Source: Gambelia wislizenii (lineage: Eukaryota > Chordata > Lepidosauria > Squamata > Crotaphytidae). From it: a stretch of 64,000 nucleotides of DNA. This document shows, piece by piece, positions 55,996-64,000 of this stretch. Below the pieces are notes generated by a model. That model saw nothing but the letters and a program-made list of their open reading frames with translations. It did not search any database and was not told where the DNA came from. The stretch spans positions 172,822,596 through 172,886,595 of the forward strand of contig JAUMIR010000005.1 of assembly GCA_030847615.1 (NCBI GenBank), written 5' to 3'. The position numbers and the translations under genes were made by a program. The number at the start of each line of letters is the position of its first letter. Position 1 is the first letter of the stretch.

Positions 55996-56970
55996 CCTAG
56001 CACTAATAATGAAATATGGTCTGGAGATTTTAATGGACTATGTATTTCAAAGATGGAGAATATGCCCTATCTCCAGAAGATGCTGGACCAAACCACCCAC
56101 CCATGTAGCTTAGTGAAATGAGCTCTCATACAAGAACATCTGAAGAAACATACTTTCTCCATCCCTGATGGAACTTGTTATATAATTTTGCTTTAGGCAT
56201 GTTATTCCAGACCTTTGAATATGGTTACTTTCTTTTTATCATAGTTTCTCAGCTTATTGGAAGGAAAATCATAGCACCAGGATAACTATATGATGGAGGA
56301 AAAAGTAGGGCAGATCCATTCCTGTCTACTCTCTGTTTTCACAGACAATTCTATACAAACAGTATGAACACTGTTTTCACAGACAATTCTTTGAACATGT
56401 CACTGACAATTTGAAGGTACAGGTCCAGAAGTAATAAGGAAGTGAGGGAATCTAAAAAATAAAAACGCTTCAGGTCACCTTTAAGCACTGAGCCCTAATG
56501 AACAGTTAAGTTAAGCAACTGAAAATAAAACCAATAATTTTGACAGAATACAGTACTCTAAGTCATATTGCAGAACAAGGTTGAATTACAGCCATAAATC
56601 AGACAACGCATCTGTCTCTGACTGTGCTGTAAAGCAGACCCTCTTATTCAGAAGGCTAACAGAGGAGGATGCTAATGTATATATTTCTAAATCAGCTTAT
56701 GTAGTTCTCAAAGACATATTCTACTGCAAAGAAGAAAATATGAAAATATGTCAAGAAAATATCATTTCAGCACAATAATATTCAGGAGGAAGGAAGCATG
56801 TGTTAAGGAGCAGAGAAACATCAATTATACACTCTCCCCCTTTTCTACTGCTTCACTGAATGTATCAAGCACTCACAGTTTATAATAATGTAAAGCATAA
56901 TAACATGGCATTACCTTACCATGGTGGTGAGATTGTGTGCTGCTGTGAGGCAAGAGGCTACGCTGATGGT
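55996..56970. other. No gene recognised
   Basis: Contains a short direct repeat (gttttcacagacaattct at 56335 and 56374). No coding signal. Confidence 0.45.
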
Positions 56971-57850
56971 AGAATCATAGAATCAATGAACTATAGAGTT
57001 GGAAGAGGCCACAAGGGCCATCCAGTCCAGCCCCCTGCCACACAGGAAATCTTGATCAAAGCATCCCCGACAGATGGCAATCCAGCCTCTGTTCAAAGAC
57101 CTCGGAGGAAGGAGACCCCACCATGCTACGAGGGAGTGTGTTCCACTGCCGAACAGCTCTTACTGCCAAAAAGTTCCTCCTCATGTTGAGGTGGAATCTC
57201 TGTTCCTGGAGTTTGCATCCATTGCTCCGTGTTCCAGTCTCTGGAGCAGCAGAAAACAAGCCTGCTCCATCCTCAAGGAGACACCCCTTCAAATACTTAA
57301 ACAGGGCTATCATATCACCTCTTAACCGTCTTTTTTCCAGGCTAAACATACCCAGCTCCCTAAGTCTCTCCTCATAAGGCATCGTTTCCAGACCTTTCAC
57401 CATTTTAGTTGCCCTTCTCTGGACATGCTCCAATTTGTCAATATCCTTTTTGAATTGTGGTGCCCAGAACTGGACACAGTATTCTAGGTGAGGTCTGACC
57501 AAGACAGAATAGAGTGGCACTATGACTTCCCTTGATCTAGACACTATACTTCTATTGATACAGCCCAAAATTGCATTGGCCTTTTTAGCTGCCACATCAC
57601 ACTGTTGACTCATGTTCAACTTGTGGTCTACTAGGACTCCTAGATCCCTTTCACACGTAGTTTCGTTCAGCCAGGTCTCTCCCATCCTATATCTATGCAT
57701 TTCATTTTTCCGTGCTAAGTGCAGTACCTTACATTTCTCTGTATTGAATTTCATTTTGTTAGCTTTGGCCCAGCTCTCCAGTCTACCCAGGTCATTATGA
57801 ATTTTGGTCCTGTCCTCTAGGATATTAGCTACTCCTCCTAATTTGGTAGC
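56971..57850 (-). pseudogene. CR1 LINE ORF2 C-terminal part
   Basis: An intact 232-residue minus-strand frame (57754-57056) covers the region after the RT catalytic box: MKFNTEKCKVLHLARKNEMH, ETWLNETTCERDLGVLVDHK, ANAILGCINRSIVSRSREVI, LYSVLVRPHLEYCVQFW, RRATKMVKGLETMPYEERLR and LFKYLKGCLLEDGAGLF. The 3' end (56971) has atagaatcaatgaactatag, a slightly changed CR1 tail. The copy is 5'-truncated near 57850. With no internal stop it is the best preserved CR1 piece here, but it lacks the RT and endonuclease. Confidence 0.95.
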
Positions 57851-58441
57851 AGTGCTACTGGTTGGTTTTCAGACAGGCTTTTGCTGAGGAGCCAGATTAA
57901 ATGTGACAAACAACTACTGGGTAGCAGCAGTATTTTGGTGGGGGGGGGGCACTGGGAGAGGATAACTCAGAGACAAGGGCATTGGCACCATAGCTAATAC
58001 TTATCAATACTGTTGAAAACCTCTTTTGATTGTCTTTTACCATGAAAACCTGATGACGAGACAAACCAAAATGAAACAAGAGATTGTGCCAGATGACATT
58101 CCCAGGTTGGAAGACACTCAATGAACCACTGGGGTACAGCTGAGGACAAATATGAGTAGCTCTGTGGCTAATGATGCAACTGGACTCCATCTGAAATGAC
58201 ACTCAGCTCTTGATGTGCTCAGAGGTGAAAGGACATTCTGAAGCTGTGCAACACATGTTATAGGAACATGGAATGTGAGACGCATGAATCAGCCCAAGCT
58301 AGCCATAGTAAAACAAGAAAGGGAACATATAAACATTGCAATACATGGAGTGAGAGAGCTAAAGTGGACAGGAATGGGATGTTTTTGAGTTAGATAATTT
58401 ACAGTGTTTTACTCAGGAAATGAAAATCTAAGAAAAAAAAT
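57851..58441 (+). mobile_element. RTE/BovB LINE, 5' part to start of endonuclease
   Basis: The 3' portion (about 58255-58441) translates to GTWNVRRMNQPKLAIVKQER and ELKWTGMGCF-like motifs, the start of the BovB APE endonuclease. The preceding sequence is probably its 5' UTR, with uncertain left limit. At 58442 it is interrupted by an LTR and resumes at 59261. Confidence 0.82.
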
Positions 58442-58445
58442 GGGA

Positions 58446-59260
58446 TGTAAGAATGCTCTACTATCCCCTGCCCCTAATATTCCATAACTATAAATTTTAG
58501 ACACTTTTCAGGGTCACTTTGGCTGGGAGTTTAGACAGACTGGAGGTCAGTCAGAGGTCACAAGGACCTGGAAACGTGTCTTAGAAATATTTTAGCAAGC
58601 AAGCCCAAACTAGGATTGTGCAGAAGCCCCTTGTTAAACAAAGCCATTAAGGAGTTATGTGTTAATTCCTTCTTGGGCATCTCAGCAATGAGTCATCCAA
58701 CAAAACAATTAAGTGACCTTTCCAACCCCAGTCCCAAGGAGATCTCACTTTGAAATCCCCTCTTGTTGTGCATTGTGATGTTTTCATAAACCCATCAATT
58801 CAAATATCCCAGCCATTAAAAGCAATCAGTTAAGTTTTGGTTTTCTTTGTTTGCCTGGTGGGAAACCCATCTAGGCTTTGTCCTAGCCAGAGTATCCCTT
58901 TCAGGATATGAAGCAGAGTATAAATATTAGTCCCCCAACAATAGAAAGGTGTGTCACTGTGGACAAACCTGACCACTCTCTTTCTTGGTGCACCTCTGGA
59001 TCCGAACTTCCAGTGCCACCCTCAGACTTCTGCCTGAGTATTTCACACTTCAGGACTGGTAACTGTCGCCCTATTTTCCCCAAATCTCTCCCTTTATCTA
59101 ATCTTTATGCCTTACTCAATAGCTTTGTGTGGTTCTAAAGACCATGAGTTTTTTGTGTTATTTCCAATAAAAATACTAATTATTCCCCCATCTAGATTTT
59201 GATAGCATGGCTGAGTCTCAAAGCACACACACACACACACACACCCCTCTTAGAATAACA
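58446..59260 (+). mobile_element. Solo LTR inserted in BovB
   Basis: This 815-bp LTR begins TGTAAGAATG and ends AGAATAACA, flanked by a 4-bp duplication GGGA at 58442-58445 and 59261-59264. Removing it with one GGGA restores continuity of the BovB frame across the junction. Sense-strand signals are a TATAAATA box (58919-58926) and AATAAA (59166-59171). A CA repeat lies near the 3' end (59223-59244). No gag-pol sequence is attached, so it is a solo LTR left by recombination. A 4-bp duplication is compatible with several LTR superfamilies. Confidence 0.85.
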
Positions 59261-60661
59261 GGGATGATATTAATAGTGAGGAGAGATGTAGCAAAAGCAG
59301 TCAAAAGATATAATACAAAATCTGATCAAATAATATCAATAAGCCTTCAGAGAAAACCCATCAATATAACTGTAATCCAAGTTAATGTGGCAATAACAGA
59401 GGCAGAAAAAAAGAAATAGACAGTTTCTAAGCTGGAGTTCAGGAATAAATTAATCACATAACAAAATATGACATCTTGTTTATCATAGGTAATTGGAATG
59501 CAATAATATGAAACAGAGAAGAATTAGAGACTCTAGGAAATTTGGCCTAGGATCAAGAAATGAAGTAGGAGAGCAACTGGTTATACTTTGCAAGGTCAAT
59601 AGTTTGTTTATCACAGGCACATTGTTCAAGTAACCAAAGAGGTGACTGTATACATGGACATCACCTGATGGCTCATATAGAAATCAAATAGACTACATCA
59701 TTGGAAGCAGAAATGGAGAACCTTCATTGTCTCTACAAACACAAGACCAGGAGCAGATTGTGGCACAGACTATGAACTATTAATATAAAAAAAATAGAGT
59801 AAAGATAAACCAGGCATTGTGCCAAAATACAACCTGTCAAGTTTAATTGCCTAGGAATGAGAAGAAATCTGGACTGAAGCTTTTGTCAGGGCAGACTGCA
59901 AAAAGGCACTATCTACCAGCAAAAACAAAGAAAATACTAAATGGACAACAGATGAAACTCTTCAAGCAGTTAAGGACAAATGAGAAACAAAAGTTAAGGG
60001 GGGCAGAAATAGAGTCACAAACCTGAATGCAATTGTTCCGGAACTTGTTTACAGAGACAAAGAGAAGTATTATAATAATCAATCCAAGGAAATAGAAGAT
60101 GACAACAAAAAAGAATGAACAAGAGACCACTTGCACATGATCCAAGAAATCAAAGGGTAATTTCAACCAAGAGTGTGTGTGTGGGGGTGCTATACGACCA
60201 GTAGGGGAACACATTATATGACCAAGTAGAAATAAAAAGACAATGGAAACAATACATTAAAGAACTATATAAAACAGATGAAAAGATGACAGTTTCATTC
60301 AAGAAATAACCATTTAAAGACATACCTAGAATTTTAGAAAGTGAAGTGATTCAAAATTTCACCAGGAACAGATGGTATGCTAATAGAGCTGTTTCAAGTA
60401 ACAGAGAGAGAATTTGCTCTAGTTCTAACTAAAATCTATTAGCAAATATGGAAAACAATGACCCTCAGATTGGAAATGCTCAATATACATTCCAGTCCCC
60501 AAGAAAGGGACATAAGGGATTTAGTAACCTAGGACCACTGCATTAATGTCCCATGCAATACTCAAAATTCTACAACAAAATATTTTACCATATATGGAAT
60601 GAGAAATAACAGATGTCTGAACTGTATTCAGGAAAGGAAAAGGCAGTAGGGATCATTTTCC
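59261..60661 (+). pseudogene. RTE/BovB LINE endonuclease and early RT
   Basis: The frame resumes as MILIVRRDVAKAVKRYNTKS, ISISLQRKPINITVIQVNV, then broken frames with IGNWNA, a RLYTWTSPDG-like block and NQIDYI-like motifs of the endonuclease C terminus, including a gcagattgtggcacagacta SDH-like remnant. The RT linker follows, and the RT QCGFRKGRGTRDH region reads FRKGKGSRDHF at about 60621-60657. It stops at 60661, where a second LTR of the same family is inserted. Multiple frameshifts make it inactive. Confidence 0.85.
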
Positions 60662-61146
60662 TGTTAGCATGCCCTACTACCCCTACTCACAAGATTCCAT
60701 AACTGGACATATTGGACACTTTTGGGGGTCACGTTGGCTCTAGAGTTAGGCAGACTGGAGGGCAGTCAAAGGTCACAATGACCAGAGATGTGTCTAGAAA
60801 TATAATGGTGGGAAAGCCCAAGTTAGGATTATGTGGGAAGCCCCCATAATGGGTTTAGGCTAAGAACCCAGCCGTTAAGGGGTATATGCTAATCATTTCT
60901 GCTAGTCCTGTGTGTTTCGGGCAATAATTCAATCATGCAAACAAGTGACCCTTCTTTATTCCATACCCTATGGAAATCTCTCCTCACACCCCCTCCTGTC
61001 TGACCTTATGAGTTTGTTACAAGACCATCAAAGTATTAACACTTTGGAACTAAAGCAATCATTTGAGCTGCTTTTTTTTTTTTTTTTTTTGGTCTATCCT
61101 GTGGGAAGCCATCCAGGCTTTGTTATAACCAGTACACCCCAGCAAG
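60662..61146 (+). mobile_element. Second LTR copy, 3'-truncated
   Basis: It begins TGTTAGCATGCCC and matches the LTR at 58446 collinearly (cacttttgggggtcacgttg; gcagactggagggcagtcaa; aaagcaatcatttgagctgc). A T homopolymer (about 61071-61091) is inserted. It breaks off at 61146 where CR1 sequence starts, so its 3' end is missing. Confidence 0.75.
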
Positions 61147-61314
61147 GTAGATGGCATCCAGCCTCTGTTTAAAAACCTCCAAAGAAGGAGACACCACCTC
61201 ACTCTGAGGAAGCACATTCCATTGCTGAACATCTCTTACCATCAGGAAGTTCTTCCTAATGATTAGGTGGAATCTCTTTTCCTATAGTTTGAATCCATTG
61301 ATCCATGTCCTAGT
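61147..61314 (-). mobile_element. CR1 LINE fragment
   Basis: Antisense CR1 (gatggcatccagcctctgtt; aggaagttcttcctaatgat; aggtggaatctcttttccta) lacking the terminal repeat end. It ends where a second, complete CR1 3' end begins. Confidence 0.88.
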
Positions 61315-62690
61315 CATAGAATCATAGAATTGTAGAGTTAGAAGAGACCACGAGGGCCATCCAGTCCAACCCCCTGCCACGTAGGAATCACAATCAAAGC
61401 ATCCCTGACAGATGGCCATCCAGCCTCTGTAAAAGACCTCCAAGGAAAGAGACTCTACCATGCTCTGAGGGAGTGTGTTCCACTGCTGAACACTCTTACT
61501 GTCAGAAAGTTCCTCCTAATGTTGAGGTGAAATCTCTGTTCCTGGAGCTTGGTCTCTGTAGCAGCAGCAGCAAACAAACTTGCTCCCTCTTCAATATGAC
61601 ATCCTTTCAAGTATTTAAACATGACTATTATGTCACCTCTTAATCTTCTCTTCTCCAGGCTCAACCCAGATTCCTATGCTGCTCCTCATAGGGCATGGCT
61701 TCCAGATGTTTCAGCATTTTGGTTGCCCTCTTCTGGACACGGTCCAGCTTGTCAACATCCTTCTTGAATTGTATTGCCCAGCACTGGACACAGTATTCAA
61801 GGTGAGGTCTGACTACAGCAGAATAGAGTGATGCTATTACTTCCCTCGAACTAGACACTGTACTCCTATTGATGGAGCCTAGGATTGCATTGGCTTTTCT
61901 AGATGTAGCATCACACTACGGACTCATGTTCAGCTTTTGGTCCACTAAGACTCCTAGATCCCTTTCGTATGCACTGCTATCAAGCCAGGTGCCCCAGATC
62001 CTATATCTGTGCACCTCATTTTTTATTTTATTTTTTTCTTGAATGTAGTAGTACCTTACATTTCTCCCTGTTGAAATTCATTTTGTTAGTTTTGGCCCAG
62101 CTTTCTAATCTGTTAAGGTCATTTTGAATTCTGATCCTGTCTTGTGGGGTATTAACAACCCCTCCTAATTTGCTGTCATCTGCAAATTTGACAAGCATGC
62201 CCTCTATTTCCTCATCCAAGTCATTGATAAAAATGTTGAACAGCACTGGGCCCAGGACAGAACCCTGTGGCACCCTGTTGGTCACTTATCTCCAGGATGA
62301 AAAGGAACTGTTGGTGACTACCCTTTGGGTTCAGTTGTCAACCAATTACAAATCCACCTAACAATAGTGTTGTCCAGTCCACATGTTACTAACATTTTTG
62401 CAAAAAATATCATGGTGGACCTTGTCAAGTCCTTGCTGAAATCAAGATACACTACATCCACAGCATTCCCTTCATCTACCAAGCTTGAGACTCTATCAAA
62501 AAAGAGATAGGATTAGTCTGGCATGACTTGTTTTTGAGAAACCCATTTTGACTTTTTGTGATCATGGCATTCCTTTCTAAGTGCTTACAGACTCTGTTTA
62601 ATGATCTGTTCTAGAATCTTTCCTGGAATTGATGTCAGGCTGCCTGAGCAGCAATTATTTGAGTCTTCTTTTTCCCTTTTTGAAAATGTG
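61315..62690 (-). pseudogene. CR1 LINE ORF2 fragment
   Basis: The minus-strand 3' end (61317) has catagaatcatagaattgta. Frames upward give LRGDIIVMFKYLKGC, SREVIASLYSAVVRPHLEYC, RATKMLKHLEAMPYEEQ, TNRVPQGSVLGPVLFNIFIN and VKFADDSKLGGVVNTPQDRI. The FADD catalytic box is intact here, unlike the 48-kb copy. Blocks before the KFADD box are decayed and the copy is 5'-truncated near 62690. Numerous stops and frameshifts. Confidence 0.94.
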
Positions 62691-63110
62691 TATATTGCGG
62701 GCAATTACACAGAGAAACACTTTGTTTTGGGTGAGAATGCTTCCAAAATGTGTACCTATAAAAATGTATACACATTTCTGTGTCTATCCCTTTTGAAATT
62801 AATTTTGCTATGCTCACAAATGAACAAATGATACAAATGAACAAAAACCCTACAAAGAAATGATTTTAAAATCCTGATGAAATGGAAATATACATTCAAG
62901 CATAACAATCTGCCACTGGTTTTCACCTAAAGTGCTCACAAAATGCATATAAATGTTTATGTCAAACTCTTTTAAAATTAATTATGTGGTTCTCACAAAC
63001 TTATATAAGTAATAACACAACAAAGTAAATGGAAAAGAAATGGTTAAGCAGTGAGATATAAAGTCATCCATAACACGTTATCACTGAATTTTACCTAAAG
63101 TGAGTTTGCT
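62691..63110. repeat. Diverged tandem duplication, about 170-200 bp units
   Basis: Two successive segments share words in the same order: ccaaaatgtgtacctataaa against cacaaaatgcatataaatg; cttttgaaattaattttgct against cttttaaaattaattatgtg; tgctcacaaatgaac against ttctcacaaacttat; tggttttcacctaaagtg against tgaattttacctaaagtg. The arrangement suggests an old tandem duplication of unknown origin. Confidence 0.6.
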
Positions 63111-63384
63111 CCCTAGCTAAAATAATGAATAGCCTGAATCCTACTGTTGATCCCAATTAGCAGTGAATTAGTCACTGAATCAAAGGAATTTATCTATGTG
63201 TTGAGTCACCGTTCAATATTTTAATACTTTAGTTGGGACTAATCAATAGGATTTGGGCCAAAGAAGTTTGTAACAACCATATGAGTTTTTGTGAGGCTAG
63301 CAAAATACAATACAATAAAATAATCTCAAGGTATCTTGACTATCCCTATCTGATTCTCTGAGAAAAAACACTCTGTTCTAGCTT
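63111..63384. other. No gene recognised
   Basis: No feature identified. Confidence 0.45.
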
Positions 63385-63432
63385 TAATATTATTTAAGCC
63401 ACCTTGAGTCCCAATATTGGGGGGGGGGGGAA

Positions 63433-63433
<1 letters not shown>
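63385..63433 (+). mobile_element. LINE 3' tail, target of the second Helitron-like array
   Basis: The words taagccaccttgagtcccaa and a G homopolymer (63420-63430) resemble an L2-group 3' tail. The Helitron-like unit starts directly after GGAAA. Confidence 0.55.
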
Positions 63434-63469
<36 letters not shown>

Positions 63470-63917
63470 ATTATCTTGGGTATGTTGCCTTTCCCAGTGT
63501 GCTGATTGGCTGCTCAAGAAACACACCCAACCAATCACCATGCACATGTAAATTCCCTCTCCACCTCACAATTCACTTCTGCCACTCAATTTGTGGCCCA
63601 GACTGGGGCCCAGACAGTCAACTGGTTGTAGTGGTGGCAGTGGCAGTGATGAGCCACCTGCGACAGGACCCAGGCAGTTAAATGGTGTAGGTGGGCTGCC
63701 TGTAACAAGAACATGGCAGTCAATTGGCCACAGCGGCAGCTGCAGTAGTGGCAGGACAATAGAGCAAGTCACCCTCAGCAATTCCAGGAAAAGCATGGAA
63801 CACTAAGAAGGGAGAGAAGGAATTTAACCTACCAGCCTAACTTACAGGGTTGTTGTAAGGTCTACCGGGCATTTTTGGGCAGTTTTTTAACAGCTATGTT
63901 ACTTTGGGTGCAGGTAG
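63434..63917 (+). mobile_element. Helitron-like unit A, short form
   Basis: About 484 bp, starting with TC after an A (TCTATC repeats) and then taattatcttgggtatgttg, cctttcccagtgtgctgatt and ggctgctcaagaaacac, the same 5' block as units 1 and 2. Its interior includes ccaatcaccatgcacatgta and cctcacaattcacttctgcc, the reverse complement of a segment near 32283-32340. It ends TGTTAC...GTGCAGGTAG before T, with the same weak stem but GTAG instead of CTAG. Non-coding. Confidence 0.6.
63440..63471. repeat. (TATC)n microsatellite at Helitron-like 5' end
   Basis: About nine TATC/ATCT units extend the 5' terminal TCTAT segment of unit A. Confidence 0.93.
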
Positions 63918-63919
63918 TA

Positions 63920-63954
<35 letters not shown>

Positions 63955-64000
63955 ATGTATCTATCTATTGCTCTTAGGTATGTTGCTGTTTCCAGTGTGC
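63918..64000 (+). mobile_element. Helitron-like unit B, cut by window end
   Basis: TATCTCTCTC and TATC repeats are followed by ttgctcttaggtatgttgct and gtttccagtgtgc, the 5' block of another unit in the same orientation immediately after unit A. The rest lies outside the window. Confidence 0.6.

Overview
The window reads as non-coding DNA from a squamate reptile nuclear genome, most likely a lizard. I find no convincing host exon, no tRNA or rRNA gene, and no CRISPR or bacterial feature. The squamate reading rests on repeat content: CR1 and L2-like LINEs, RTE/BovB LINE pieces, tRNA-derived and 5S rRNA-derived SINEs with BovB-like tails, Penelope-like sequence, Helitron-like elements, mariner and pogo-like DNA elements, and a Ty1/copia remnant. 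Almost every coding-like stretch is a decayed transposable-element gene.

Layout. 0-6.3 kb: a tRNA-derived SINE with exact target duplications, then two L2-like LINEs in convergent orientation. The minus-strand one has endonuclease, reverse transcriptase and C-terminal domains and is split by a TA-flanked MITE. 6.8-9.2 kb: a mariner transposase remnant interrupted by the 3' end of a Ty1/copia element. 10.5-16.3 kb: a nearly complete plus-strand APE-type LINE. 16.3-30.1 kb: LTR-like sequence, SINEs, several MITE families, foldback elements, microsatellites and a BovB fragment. 30.1-35.3 kb: two head-to-tail 2.5-kb Helitron-like units inserted into a pogo-like MITE, whose unoccupied relative lies at 41.6 kb. 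36.8-48 kb: LTR-like sequence, a 5S-derived SINE, a LINE with an inverted 5' segment, and a palindromic Penelope-like pair. 48.3-51.1 kb: a CR1 split by a 1.24-kb terminal-inverted-repeat element. 51.4-57.8 kb: another LTR-like copy, short repeat fragments and a CR1. 57.9-62.7 kb: a BovB LINE hit twice by one LTR family, then two CR1 fragments. 63.4-64.0 kb: a second Helitron-like tandem array running off the window end.

The elements do not form a working pathway. Their nesting gives a relative chronology: L2, CR1, BovB and mariner copies are hosts, while MITEs, LTR elements and Helitron-like units are the later insertions. The most notable observations are the two independent head-to-tail Helitron-like arrays with an internal empty-site control, the Penelope-like palindrome with a possible hammerhead-like motif, and the near-full-length LINE. 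All family names come from recognising motifs by eye and were not checked against a repeat library.
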